From Leptospiraceae bacterium (GTDB lineage Bacteria; Spirochaetota; Leptospiria; Leptospirales; Leptospiraceae): a DNA stretch of 64,000 nucleotides. Below, in pieces: positions 27,093 to 36,091 of this stretch. The notes beneath the pieces are model-generated. The model made no database searches. It was given only the letters and a program-made list of their open reading frames with translations, and was not told where the DNA came from. The DNA lies in the NCBI GenBank assembly GCA_016708435.1, contig JADJFV010000033.1, positions 1 to 64,000 on the forward strand, given 5' to 3'. The first letter of the stretch is position 1. The number at the start of each line of letters is the position of its first letter. The translations under genes and the position numbers were made by a program.

Positions 27093-28364
27093 ATGGCAAA
27101 AGGAAATCCAGTATACATACTCGGTGGAGCACAAACCGACTTTCAAAGAAATTGGTCAAAAGAAGGTAAAACATTTCTTTCTATTATGAAAGAAGTTACA
27201 GATGACGGACTGTTAGCCGCAGGCATTGATTATAGTGAAATTCAAAAATTAAACAAGAACAATCGAGTTGCTGTTTTCGTTGGAAATTTTGATGCAGAAC
27301 AATATGCAACACAAGGACATCTTGGCGCATTCTTAACGGAAGTAAATCCTGCATTTAACGGAGTTCCAGGTGGAAGATTTGAAGCTGCTTGTGCTTCTGG
27401 CTCTATTGCACTTGACGCTGCTGCAACTAAGATTCGTGTAGAAGACTATGATGTAGCGATTGTTGTTGGCGTTGAAATCATGAAGACTGTTAATTCAGCA
27501 ATAGGCGGTGACTTCTTAGGAACTGCTGCTTATTACGAAAAAGAAGCGAAGGGAATTGAATTTCCATTTCCTAAACTCTTCGGTAAGCTAGCCGATGTTA
27601 TCCTCGACAGATACAAACTCAAAGAAGCAGTGTTTATGGATGCACTCGCTGAAATCTCTCGAATCAATTATGCAAATGCAAAGAGAAATCCAAATGCTCA
27701 AACCAGAAGTTGGTTCATGAATAAAGAACATGCAGCAGCCCGCGGTGGAGAAAACAATATGGCAGTGGGCGGAAGACTTTGTATTGCTGATTGTTCTCAA
27801 GTAACTGACGGTGGCGCATTAGTAGTATTAGCCTCTAAAAAATATGCTGCTGAGTATGCAAAGAAACGCAAATTAAAACTAGGTAGTATTCCACAAATCA
27901 AAGGCTGGGGACATAGAGTTGCTCCTGTTACCTTTGAAGGAAAAGTTGCTGAATCTAAAGGGAACAAATTCATTCTTCCTTGGACAAAGACTACTGTAGA
28001 CGACGCTTACACAAGAGCTAAGATGAGTGTTAAAAATATTGATGTATTCGAAACTCATGACTGCTTCACTTCTAGCGAATACGCAGCAGTATCCGCTTTC
28101 GGAATTTCAGCGCCCGGAAAAGAGCACGAAGCAATCCAAAAAGGAGTCATCGACTTCAACGGTAAAAAGCCAATTAACCCAAGTGGTGGGCTAATCGGTG
28201 TTGGTCACCCTGTAGGAGCAAGTGGAGTTCGCATGATGCTTGATCTCTACAAACAAGTAACCGGCACAGCAGGTGATTACCAAGTCAAAGGTGCCAAAAA
28301 TGGGCTTATGCTCAACATAGGTGGATCGGCTACAACTAACGTTGTGTTCATCGTCGGAAGATAA
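27093..28364 (+). CDS. thiolase (acetyl-CoA acyltransferase family)
   Basis: The 423 aa protein has the thiolase fold: active-site Cys in FEAACASGSIALDAAATKI, the His region in VFETHDCFTSSEYAA, and the end motif NPSGGLIGVGHPVGASGVR. The late Cys loop (CGTG-type) of classical thiolases is not obvious, so it is nearer to the SCP2-thiolase-like group. The start follows AAGGAGAAAAG. It cleaves or forms 3-ketoacyl-CoA and forms an operon with the dehydrogenase 11 bases upstream. A perfect 28 bp palindrome lies eight bases behind the stop. Confidence 0.9.
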   Translation: MAKGNPVYILGGAQTDFQRNWSKEGKTFLSIMKEVTDDGLLAAGIDYSEIQKLNKNNRVAVFVGNFDAEQYATQGHLGAFLTEVNPAFNGVPGGRFEAACASGSIALDAAATKIRVEDYDVAIVVGVEIMKTVNSAIGGDFLGTAAYYEKEAKGIEFPFPKLFGKLADVILDRYKLKEAVFMDALAEISRINYANAKRNPNAQTRSWFMNKEHAAARGGENNMAVGGRLCIADCSQVTDGGALVVLASKKYAAEYAKKRKLKLGSIPQIKGWGHRVAPVTFEGKVAESKGNKFILPWTKTTVDDAYTRAKMSVKNIDVFETHDCFTSSEYAAVSAFGISAPGKEHEAIQKGVIDFNGKKPINPSGGLIGVGHPVGASGVRMMLDLYKQVTGTAGDYQVKGAKNGLMLNIGGSATTNVVFIVGR

Positions 28365-28371
28365 ATCACAA

Positions 28372-28399
28372 GTAGGGGCAGAATATATTCTGCCCCTAC
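28372..28399. terminator. perfect 28 bp palindrome behind the thiolase gene
   Basis: GTAGGGGCAGAATA is followed directly by its reverse complement. It has the same design as 60935-60962: 28 bases, GTAGG...CCTAC ends and an ATATAT centre. It may end the beta-oxidation transcript, although no T-run follows. Confidence 0.65.
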
Positions 28400-28411
28400 C
28401 TACTAACTACA

Positions 28412-29407
28412 TTGTATCTACCAAGACATTACAAACAAGACAAGAAGAAGAGCACAAATTATTCTTTGATAATTTTTATAGTGCTTGGATTACTTTTAAT
28501 AACTAGCGTAGTTGTTAAATGGAAAAGCATTGTCTCTTATTTTTCTGGAAATAGTATTCAAAAGATTTCCAAGTTAGAAGAAAAAATAAATGAGAGTCTT
28601 GCTAAAAAAACTTTTCCCAAAAACCTAATCGGTGAATATAAGGCTGCTACAAATCTTTACTTCGAAACCGCGCCGATTGATTCAACAGCCAATTATCTAA
28701 TAGCTAAAACGTATTACTATCAAGTCTTAGATCGAATTCAATTCGATATGACTGAAATTATTGAACTGACTTCTTTTGAACGAAAAAAATCTTACATAGA
28801 ATACTTTCATGCTGAGGAAGATTTGGAATCTATGTATAGAATAGCCTTACGGGCTAATTCTTTTAATCCCAAGTTCAATGAATCAGAATCAAACAAGCTA
28901 TTAATGTATTTATATGAATTGATTATAAATCGAAAGAAACCAGCCATTTTACTTGGAGAATTATCCTTATTAGATGCAACCAAGCTTAATAAGGAAATGG
29001 AAAAGACTTTTGTTTGGATGCAAATTATTAGCTCTACCCTTTCCGGGAATATCGACTATTTAGAAAGTTCTCTGGCAAGCAATGAAAATCTAGGCGAGAA
29101 AAAAATTGATATTCAACCTAGAAATATTTCCTATTTAAAAGGAATTACTTATTATCATAATGGTGATTATGTTAAGTCTTTGAATTTCTTACGCGAATCC
29201 AAATTGGGATACGATTTAATAACAATCGAAGCCACAAAGTTTGAAGCAATGATTTTCTTTCAGCAAAATTTACATGAAAAAGCAGTCTCTCTACTTGAAA
29301 CGATTTATGGAGAAACTGGCTCTCAGGATAAAAAGATTATTCGTTTATTAAAACAAATAATTGAAAGTAAGCCGGGTTTAAAAACAAAATTAAAACTTGA
29401 AGATTAA
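28412..29407 (+). CDS. membrane-anchored repeat protein, TPR-like
   Basis: The 331 aa protein opens at a TTG (28412); no better start is seen. Residues 1-18 are basic, 19-38 form one membrane helix (SLIIFIVLGLLLITSVVV), and the rest is helical and exposed. Tandem helical pairs such as ISYLKGITYYHNGDYVKSLN and EAMIFFQQNLHEKAVSLLE have the spacing of tetratricopeptide repeats. It probably works as an assembly scaffold on the periplasmic side. No partner is evident. It starts 13 bases after the palindrome, so it probably has its own promoter downstream of, or within, that region. Confidence 0.6.
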   Translation: MYLPRHYKQDKKKSTNYSLIIFIVLGLLLITSVVVKWKSIVSYFSGNSIQKISKLEEKINESLAKKTFPKNLIGEYKAATNLYFETAPIDSTANYLIAKTYYYQVLDRIQFDMTEIIELTSFERKKSYIEYFHAEEDLESMYRIALRANSFNPKFNESESNKLLMYLYELIINRKKPAILLGELSLLDATKLNKEMEKTFVWMQIISSTLSGNIDYLESSLASNENLGEKKIDIQPRNISYLKGITYYHNGDYVKSLNFLRESKLGYDLITIEATKFEAMIFFQQNLHEKAVSLLETIYGETGSQDKKIIRLLKQIIESKPGLKTKLKLED

Positions 29408-29732
29408 ACCGTAATTTGTTCTAGTTGTCCAAAAGACGTTATGGCACATAATGTGGGGGCTCTGAGGCACATAGGGTCTTGACTGCTAAGATATGGATGA
29501 TAGACTTTGATTCAAGCGGAAATCCTATCTATAAACTCAATTCGGCAAATATGATTGTTAAGCTCTAAGGATTCGCGTTATCTGTAAATTTCTGCTTTTC
29601 TTAAAAAAGTATTTGAAAAATTAAAACCATATTATAGTATACGCACATTCTAAACGCCATAGAATGGTCTTACATAAATCAGGCAAAGATTGATTTTCTT
29701 GAATGATTTTTTATATTTTTTGGGAGGAGCCT

Positions 29733-29975
29733 TTGAAATACTTATTATCGCCGGAAAACGCTATCGATACTTTCATCAAATCCAAGAAAGAAAACAAACA
29801 AGTTCCAGACAATGTTCTGGAGTCCTTACGTAACTATAAAAAATGGGGACAAAATTCCTTAACAGGGTTGCTAAACGCATCCGCCTATTTCCCTGAAATA
29901 TTGATTGAAGAGAAAATGGAAGAAAGCATTTACAAACTTCTTTCTCAATTTAAAAAGCTGGAAGTTCATAAATAA
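29733..29975 (+). CDS. small hypothetical protein upstream of the SUFU gene
   Basis: I chose TTG 29733 because GGGAGGAG lies just before it; ATG 29703 would place that Shine-Dalgarno inside the gene. The product is 80 aa (starts KYLLSPENAIDTFI after the initiator), helical and lysine/glutamate-rich, with no membrane segment and no recognised family. It ends two bases before the TTG of the SUFU-domain gene, so it is probably part of the same transcript and may be an accessory or partner. The preceding ~325 bases (29408-29732) show no gene and no clear structure. Confidence 0.5.
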   Translation: MKYLLSPENAIDTFIKSKKENKQVPDNVLESLRNYKKWGQNSLTGLLNASAYFPEILIEEKMEESIYKLLSQFKKLEVHK

Positions 29976-29977
29976 TC

Positions 29978-31120
29978 TTGATAGACACGATTTCTTATAA
30001 AGTAATTTACCAAGAGGCAAATCCTTATGGATCGTTGACTGCCTATTTAGAGGACGATTCAAGGACTGTTTATCTTTATCTTCAGTCAGAGCAAAATCCG
30101 GAATGGAAGATTAGAGCCTTATGGATTCGCAATCGAGTAGCTGCACCAGATAAACGAGATCAGGCTGATTTCACTAATGGATTAGCTCCGATATTACTTG
30201 CAAATGAAGTTTCATCGGATGTAGATATATCGGAGATTAAGGCAGAAGACGTTCATTTTATTTGGACAGAAGAAGGGGATGGAGTCGCTGTATTCATTAA
30301 AGAAGAGCTACATGCATTTCTTCCTTCTTGGTCTGGAATAAAAGGTCTTGCTGGCTACTCGAAGTTTGCCCGTGTTGAGACTATCACTGCTCATCCGCTC
30401 GGTGATTCTAATCACGGAGTAATTGCGGAGATTGTAGAACGTTCCCGTAAGTTCTGGGAGTTTAGAGCAGAGAAAGATTCATCGAAAAGAATTCAATCTT
30501 CTCGTCTTGACTTTCTCGAAAGCAAATTCGGACAGCATACTAAGTATTGGTCTGCCGATGGCGGCAAATTCCCGTATGTCGGCATTGCAAAGTTTGAATC
30601 ACCAATTTTCCCTGAAGTTATTCTTTATTCTACAGTTGGACTCAGTGCTCAGAATATGCCAACGGTGGATTTATTTCATAAGGATTATCTCGATTATGCG
30701 CGAGTTGAACTTGTAATCGCTGTTCGTTATTTGCCGGGAGACAAATCTGAAACATGGGTGCCTCATTTTCTAGGTGAGCTTGTTAAATTTCCATGGAATA
30801 TGACTAAGTGGTTAGGGGCAGGACATACAATTTCTATGAATCGCCGTGATCCAGATGCTTTGCATTTGAATTTTACATCTGCCATTTTATTGAAAGATCT
30901 TTCTTCTGTAGATAATTCAGATTTAAAGTTGGCTACAATTCCTGATTTGAATGGTTTAATTACGGAATCAAATCAACCTGTAAATTTTTTATTTATTCAA
31001 CCAATCAATGACGAAGAGGCATATTTTATGAGATCAGAAGGCTCCAAAGCCCTGATGAGTTTGATTGCAGAGAAAGGAGTTGGCTGGGTTCACAATTCTG
31101 AAAGAGAAGGACTGTTATGA
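29978..31120 (+). CDS. SUFU (Suppressor of fused) domain protein
   Basis: The 380 aa protein starts at TTG 29978 two bases after the previous gene. Residues ~185-375 match the SUFU family: FPEVILYSTVGLS, then VELVIAVRYLP, W-PHFLGELVKFPWNMTKWL, and GAGHTISMN followed by LNFTSAILLKD. The N-terminal ~180 residues form an extra domain that I do not recognise. In bacteria SUFU-domain proteins often accompany polymorphic toxins as immunity proteins, or occur alone with unknown roles. Here the context is a probable four-gene unit (80 aa, SUFU, 45 aa, 394 aa) with no toxin in view. Its stop overlaps the next start as ATGA. Confidence 0.8.
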   Translation: MIDTISYKVIYQEANPYGSLTAYLEDDSRTVYLYLQSEQNPEWKIRALWIRNRVAAPDKRDQADFTNGLAPILLANEVSSDVDISEIKAEDVHFIWTEEGDGVAVFIKEELHAFLPSWSGIKGLAGYSKFARVETITAHPLGDSNHGVIAEIVERSRKFWEFRAEKDSSKRIQSSRLDFLESKFGQHTKYWSADGGKFPYVGIAKFESPIFPEVILYSTVGLSAQNMPTVDLFHKDYLDYARVELVIAVRYLPGDKSETWVPHFLGELVKFPWNMTKWLGAGHTISMNRRDPDALHLNFTSAILLKDLSSVDNSDLKLATIPDLNGLITESNQPVNFLFIQPINDEEAYFMRSEGSKALMSLIAEKGVGWVHNSEREGLL

Positions 31121-31254
31121 ATCTTACAGCCAATCTAAATAGAATAAACTTTGCGGGAAAAGAAAAAATGCTTGCGTTTTCTATGTCAGAAATAGAATCT
31201 CCTTCACTTCTTTTAGGTAAGCAAGTTAAATTAGAAATTTCTAATATGTTATAA
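31117..31254 (+). CDS. 45-aa conserved-looking small protein
   Basis: This short gene starts at ATG 31117 within the stop of the SUFU gene (ATGA overlap) and ends at 31254, 14 bases before the next start. The sequence begins MNLTANLNRINFAGKEKM and ends SLLLGKQVKLEISNML. It looks like a small strand-rich domain, possibly PilZ- or SH3-like, but is too short to assign. Overlap on one side and close spacing on the other, with a ribosome-binding site for the next gene right behind it, make it a real member of the unit. Confidence 0.5.
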   Translation: MNLTANLNRINFAGKEKMLAFSMSEIESPSLLLGKQVKLEISNML

Positions 31255-31268
31255 GGACTATTCAGATT

Positions 31269-32453
31269 ATGAAGAAATATATTTTAAAAGAACAAAAGAC
31301 ATTATCCACCATCTTAGGCAAACTTATCACCAAGGCTGTCAATTCTATCCATGAGGATAAACGCTATATAATTACCAAAGTGACTGCAGAAAAAGATTTG
31401 AATAACTCTGTAAATATTATTCTCGAGCCTATGGACGGAGAAGAAATGGGCAAGCCCGATCTTCTAGTTGCAATCATGAAGGAGAATAAAGTCGAAATTC
31501 GAATCAAGCAAGAAAATCCATATCGCAATGATTTATACCATGTAATCGAAGTTATTATCGAGCCACTCGAGAGATCGGCTGCACGTGCAACCATTAAAAA
31601 TATTAAGCTTCTCAATTTACATTATTCCCCACAACTAGATTTGACTTCTGTATTGTCGCTTTACGGAAAGACTTCGATGATTACGCAAACGATTCAAAAG
31701 TTTCAGGTAATGCTAGAAACTTCTCTGAATCAATTCGGTTATTTTATTACTAAGGTTCGCGTTGGATTTTACTATGCAGCGGATACTCCTTTATTAAACG
31801 CTCTCGCTGATACAAAGAATTCCTATTTTCTCCGTGACGCTTATAAGAAACAATTTTATACAGAAAGAGCTTTCTTTAATCCTGTTACAAAATTCAAACC
31901 ACAAAATATCGACGCGATTGTGCAAAACCATCTACTCGATAACGTCAAATCAGTATTAATCGTTCCATTCTTCGGAGCGGGTAACGCATTGTTAGGTTAT
32001 GTAGAGCTTTTAAGTAGTCTACCAAATCTTGGAAATGAATATTTACAAAACGATATTGAATCTCCCCTTGGTATTGGTCAGCTAGTAAACTTTATTGCAT
32101 CTCGTTGTGAAGATTTTACTTTCGAGTTAGAATTGTCTTATGTGAAAGAATGGAAAATGTTTTCTCCTAAAGAGGATGCAATCGATATTAGCCAGGACGG
32201 ACGTGGATTAGGACTATTTCTCTCTACTATCAAAGACTACTCATTCTTAGAATCTGGCTGTAAAGTTGCCTTCTCAATTCCAATCAACAAAAAGCATTAC
32301 CTTTTCTATGCAGGCGTTAAGAATGTAAAAAAATCCAAAGGTGAAGTTCCTGGAACAAGTATGGGTGTTAGAATCTATAGTTGCGATCAACCAGAAGGAA
32401 TTGGTTTAATGGCATCGTATGCAACACAATTGATTACTAAGAATATTAATTAA
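31269..32453 (+). CDS. 394-aa protein, possibly of the Leptospira DUF1577 group
   Basis: The 394 aa protein starts after AAGGAC. Residues ~1-120 are strand-rich (RYIITKVTAEKDLNNSVNII). The middle (SVLIVPFFGAGNALLGYVEL) resembles a GAF-type sensory core. The end has SGCKVAFSIPI and LFYAGVKNVKKSKGEVPGTS, which looks like a PilZ-type strand pattern. I associate this length and layout with the Leptospira-specific DUF1577 proteins, but this is from memory of the family, not from a search. The following hairpin with a T-run ends the unit 29733-32453. Confidence 0.55.
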   Translation: MKKYILKEQKTLSTILGKLITKAVNSIHEDKRYIITKVTAEKDLNNSVNIILEPMDGEEMGKPDLLVAIMKENKVEIRIKQENPYRNDLYHVIEVIIEPLERSAARATIKNIKLLNLHYSPQLDLTSVLSLYGKTSMITQTIQKFQVMLETSLNQFGYFITKVRVGFYYAADTPLLNALADTKNSYFLRDAYKKQFYTERAFFNPVTKFKPQNIDAIVQNHLLDNVKSVLIVPFFGAGNALLGYVELLSSLPNLGNEYLQNDIESPLGIGQLVNFIASRCEDFTFELELSYVKEWKMFSPKEDAIDISQDGRGLGLFLSTIKDYSFLESGCKVAFSIPINKKHYLFYAGVKNVKKSKGEVPGTSMGVRIYSCDQPEGIGLMASYATQLITKNIN

Positions 32454-32467
32454 CTCCTGAATAGAAA

Positions 32468-32507
32468 CTTTGCCTCAGAGTCCAGTCACTGAGGCAAAGA
32501 CTTTTTT
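32468..32507. terminator. intrinsic terminator between convergent genes
   Basis: CTTTGCCTCAG (32468-32478) pairs perfectly with CTGAGGCAAAG (32489-32499) around a ten-base loop and is followed by ACTTTTTT. It ends the plus-strand SUFU unit. The T-run lies on the side expected for plus-strand transcription; the structure may also serve the RNase T2 gene on the other strand. Confidence 0.85.
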
Positions 32508-32508
32508 A

Positions 32509-33228
32509 TTATTCGTTCGGCGAACTTGGAAACTGAAATTTCTTCGGGCAATTACCAAATCCATTTTCTCCACCTTTAGTCTTAATGGGGTTACCAGGGT
32601 TTTTTCCCCATTCATAAAGAACGAAGACTCCAGATACATTTTTCCCTTTACAGGAAAAACGAACTGCTCCTGAGAGAGAGGGAAGATTTTTTTCGACAGC
32701 AGCGTTTACTTCTTCTCTGCCGATAGGTTTATCAGCAAGTGATTCAAATGCTTTAGAAATATCGCGTGCATGTTCAAGAGCCCACTTAAAATAAGCCACA
32801 GGTTCAAGAGGAGAGCATACTCCGTGTTTAACCCATTCGTGTCTCTCCAGACATTTCTCTTTTCCTGCCATGTATTCACTTAAAGTCTTCCATTCCTTTG
32901 ATTCATATAGACCTTTAGGCTCTGGATATTTACAAAACTTTCCGCGTTTTTCACTCTGGGTTTTGCATTCGCTTGGATCGCAGTTTCCTTCCGGAAATCC
33001 GCTCGTATAATTAGGCCAGAGTCCGTGTAGTTGAAGGATTGATTTCTTTGGAAATGATTTACAGCTTGGATCGTTCTTAGGATTATTGCAAAATGTTGCC
33101 GGCACAGTTAGATCCAGTCGATAGAGTTTTTCTTTTTTAGAATCTATATCACAACTTGGCTCAGCGACAAGTAAACCTAACTGAAATAAAAAAAAGAGTG
33201 GTGTGATAAAAATGAATTTCTTTTTCAT
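32509..33228 (-). CDS. secreted RNase T2 family ribonuclease
   Basis: The 239 aa protein has an N-terminal signal peptide (MKKKFIFITPLFFLFQLG, cleavage near VAEPSC). Both catalytic segments of RNase T2 are visible: CAS I in LQLHGLWPNYTSG and CAS II in HEWVKHGVC, giving two His plus the Glu and Lys. Several cysteines fit the family's disulfides. It should cleave RNA in the periplasm or outside the cell, for nutrient recovery or defence. It is convergent with the SUFU unit and shares its terminator region; a FrnE-like gene lies 32 bases upstream on the same strand and could be cotranscribed. Confidence 0.93.
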   Translation of the reverse strand: MKKKFIFITPLFFLFQLGLLVAEPSCDIDSKKEKLYRLDLTVPATFCNNPKNDPSCKSFPKKSILQLHGLWPNYTSGFPEGNCDPSECKTQSEKRGKFCKYPEPKGLYESKEWKTLSEYMAGKEKCLERHEWVKHGVCSPLEPVAYFKWALEHARDISKAFESLADKPIGREEVNAAVEKNLPSLSGAVRFSCKGKNVSGVFVLYEWGKNPGNPIKTKGGENGFGNCPKKFQFPSSPNE

Positions 33229-33260
33229 AGTTTTTTTTGCTCCTTAATGGATAATAAGAA

Positions 33261-33890
33261 TTATTTGTTCGCTTCTTGCAATGCCTGCAGAAATATTTCT
33301 GGATCTTGTGCACCGGCAACTCCAATTTGGCGATTGAATACAAAGAACGGAACACCCCGAAGACCTAGGCGCATTCCTTGTTCTACATCTGAATGAACGT
33401 TATCCGCTAGATCATCTGACCGAAGCATGGATAAAATCTCGCTCTTATCGAGTCCAATTTCATCTCCTATAGTTGCGAGTGTTTCATGATCTGCAAAGTT
33501 TTTGCCTTCAGTGAAATAAGCTTTGAATAGTCTTTCTTCCATAGCATCCCCTAGACCATGCTTCTTTGCAAGTTGAATTAGACGATGTGCATCGAAAGAA
33601 TTCGCAATCACCGCCTTATCGAAGTTATACTCTAGTCCGACCGACTTAGCCATATTAATCACATTTTCGTGCATCTTTTTAGACCATTCTAATGATTGAC
33701 CTTTTGCCTCTGCTAGGTAAGTATATATATCCTTGTCCGGCTGAGCTTTAATATTGGGATCGAGTTGATAACTACGCCAAATAATTTCTACTTTGTCTTT
33801 ATTTGGGAATTTTTCTAGAGCAGCTTCGAATTTTCTCTTTCCAATATAACAAAACGGACACATGATGTCTGACCAAATTTCTACTTGCAT
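33261..33890 (-). CDS. FrnE-like DsbA-family oxidoreductase
   Basis: The 209 aa protein lacks a signal peptide, so it is cytoplasmic. The DsbA fold starts with VEIWSDIMCPFCYIGKRKFE, containing the CPFC redox motif, and continues with the helical insert (AHRLIQLAKKHGLGDAMEE) and the end GVPFFVFNRQIGVAGAQDPE with the cis-proline (GVPF). This is the FrnE / 2-hydroxychromene-2-carboxylate isomerase-like group, often tied to oxidative stress. Its location next to the disulfide-rich RNase T2 gene is notable, but the compartments differ. Confidence 0.9.
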   Translation of the reverse strand: MQVEIWSDIMCPFCYIGKRKFEAALEKFPNKDKVEIIWRSYQLDPNIKAQPDKDIYTYLAEAKGQSLEWSKKMHENVINMAKSVGLEYNFDKAVIANSFDAHRLIQLAKKHGLGDAMEERLFKAYFTEGKNFADHETLATIGDEIGLDKSEILSMLRSDDLADNVHSDVEQGMRLGLRGVPFFVFNRQIGVAGAQDPEIFLQALQEANK

Positions 33891-34052
33891 GGAATAAGCT
33901 TTTTATTACTGATAAATACAGCAAGTTTTTTTTAAGTCTAAATCACCTCTGGCGGGTGAAAGGATGAAATTACGGGCTGGCTGCGGCGGGGCCGGTGGTT
34001 TGGGCGCAAAAAAATTTCTAGGATGACAATGTATACTATAACAGGAGAATTT

Positions 34053-34763
34053 ATGAAGCAAAGGATTTTATCTATATTTTTATTTCTGTGCGCCTTACAG
34101 GGATTATTCGCCATAGAAATAAAAAGTTTAACGGGGAAGCGTTTGATTTAAAGACCGGCAAACGGCTGTATTACGATCACCATGAAGAGTTTTGGGAAAA
34201 CGGAAAGCATATTTATTCGATCATTCAATACAAAGACACAAATGGAAAAGTATTTTGCTAAAAAACGAATTGTATTTCAAAAGAGTGCAACCCGCGCAGA
34301 TTTTAAATTGGAAGACTTTCGGGATGGTTACATTGAAGGAGCCGAGGTAACAGGAAATCAAATTAAATTTGTATATCGAAAAAATGAAAAGGAAGATGTA
34401 AAAGAAGCTGTGATTACTGCACCGAATAATGCGGTGTTAGATGGTGGGTTTGATTATTTTGTGCTTGAAAACTGGGATTTTATTTTAGCGGGTAATAAGA
34501 AGATTCTGAATCTTTGTGCTCCTTCCCAGCAAGACTGTTTCAAATTTGTTGTATTTAAAACGGGAGAAACAAAAAGAAAAGGATTAGATGTAGTCAATAT
34601 GAAAGTAGAATTAAACAATCCAATTCTAGCTGCATTTGTAAAACCAATTCTACTTGTGTATGCTAAAGACACAAAAAAGCTTTTACAATATGACGGCATC
34701 TCTAATATTAACAATGAAGATGGCAAAAGCCATGTAGTCCGAATTACATACGATAATAACTAG
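34053..34763 (+). pseudogene. exported hypothetical protein with two frameshifts
   Basis: ATG 34053, preceded by AGGAGA, opens a signal peptide (MKQRILSIFLFLCALQGLFA) and stops at about 34150. The second frame carries FNGEAFDLKTGKRLYYDHHE and ENGKHIYSIIQYKDTNGKVF. A third frame, entered near 34255, runs from AKKRIVFQKSATRADFKLED to 34763. Joined, it is a ~235 aa periplasmic strand-rich protein. The family is unknown. The two indels (about 34115-34125 and 34250-34260) kill export of the main body as read. The enoyl-CoA hydratase gene follows after eight bases. Confidence 0.65.
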
Positions 34764-34771
34764 AGGTATTT

Positions 34772-35554
34772 ATGAACTTTAAACGAGAAGCTTTAAACCT
34801 AAGTGGCGGCAAAGCAGAATTAATCACAATCCAAACAAACGAACAGAATTCTTTAACAAGACCAACGATGCTTGAACTTGCTAAAATCCTAAAAGAAATC
34901 CAGACTGACGATTCTTACAAAGGAGCAATCCTCACTTCTGAGAATCCAAAGTTTTTTTCTAATGGTCTTGATGCAGAAACACTTATCAACACACCTCCTG
35001 ATGAATTGGTAGATGCAGTTGGCGGCATATGCATATTATTCGGAGAAATGCTTCGCTTCGACAAACCATTAGTAGCCGAAGTAACAGGTCATGCAATGGG
35101 TGGTGGTGCTGTGATGACAATGGCATGCGATTATAAGTATATGCTTTCTACTGGTTGTCGCATTTCATTTACTGAAATAGGTTTTGGTTTGCCATTACCC
35201 GGTATGTTCGTTTATAAATTACAACAATCCATTCATCTTACCAAACTAAATGAAATTTGTATGGAAGCCGCTGCCTACAAAGGACCGGAAGCAAAAGAAG
35301 TTGGAATGATAGATGAAATTGCAGCAACAAAAGAAGACTTACGAAAACTCTCTATAAAAAAACTAGAATCCGTTTTCCGTTTTCCATTATCCGCTGTAAG
35401 ATACACAAAACAAAATATAAACATGCGAGCACTCGACGATTTCGAAACTCATCTAAGAAATTCCCGCGATTGGCTTTCTATTCCAGCTATTAAAAATAAT
35501 ATGCTCGAAGCAATGAAAGCATTAAAGGAAAAAAGAAGACCAGTGTTTGTATAG
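34772..35554 (+). CDS. enoyl-CoA hydratase/isomerase family protein
   Basis: The 260 aa protein starts after AGAGG. It shows the crotonase fold: SENPKFFSNGLDAETL (oxyanion-hole strand), then VTGHAMGGGAVMTMACDYKY and ISFTEIGFGLPLPGMFVYKL, with the usual helical C-terminus. The catalytic Glu typical of hydratases is present in the FTEIGFG segment; the second Glu of true hydratases is not clear, so an isomerase or related acyl-CoA enzyme is possible. It would complement the dehydrogenase and thiolase at 25.8-28.4 kb. Confidence 0.85.
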   Translation: MNFKREALNLSGGKAELITIQTNEQNSLTRPTMLELAKILKEIQTDDSYKGAILTSENPKFFSNGLDAETLINTPPDELVDAVGGICILFGEMLRFDKPLVAEVTGHAMGGGAVMTMACDYKYMLSTGCRISFTEIGFGLPLPGMFVYKLQQSIHLTKLNEICMEAAAYKGPEAKEVGMIDEIAATKEDLRKLSIKKLESVFRFPLSAVRYTKQNINMRALDDFETHLRNSRDWLSIPAIKNNMLEAMKALKEKRRPVFV

Positions 35555-36085
35555 AACAGCCGTTTGCCGCAATCTTGAGAAGGCGTGATTTTTTGCATTC
35601 ATTCTGAGCTTGCAAATGAGAAATCTATCTCGCATACAATAATAGTTTTAAGCAAGGTAGATTTCTCGCTAGGGGGCTGTTCGAGGTGACAGGGAAGTTG
35701 AAAAAAAATATTCAACAATAAACCATGTATACCGAAATGTCATAGCACCTTAAAAGATAAACCAAAAGACTTAAATGCCAAAAGGCGGCTAGAGGGGTTA
35801 AGATTGCAGAACCTTAATGCCTGTTTTCAAAATACATACACCGCACCGGACACTAAAGCAGAATTACTCATGGACATGAAAACAGAAGCCTTAGCAAACG
35901 CTGAGTAAGGTTTTGCAAGTAGTGAGAGAAACTTATAATAACTTTTTCTTTTTCCTCTTAGCATTACCCATCACTTTCCTAGTAAGAACACAATTAAAAT
36001 ATTGGGTCGTAAGTTGATTTTTTGATTGAAAAGTTAGATATAAAGTATACAAAAGGCTTCCTAAACTATCAATCGGATATATACA
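35554..36085. other. intergenic stretch with nested inverted repeats and a possible gene remnant
   Basis: GAACAGCC (35554-35561) pairs with GGCTGTTC (35685-35692), and inside it GAGAAATCTA (35618-35627) pairs with TAGATTTCTC (35658-35667). This resembles a small MITE carrying the TTTCTCGCT border often seen in such elements. Further on, about 35762-35908, a frame reads KDLNAKRRLEGLRLQNLNAC and ends MDMKTEALANAE without a start codon, and looks like the C-terminus of a lost gene. A weak promoter-like pair TTGATT/GATATA lies at 36014-36042 before the response regulator. Confidence 0.45.
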
Positions 36086-36091
36086 ATGATT

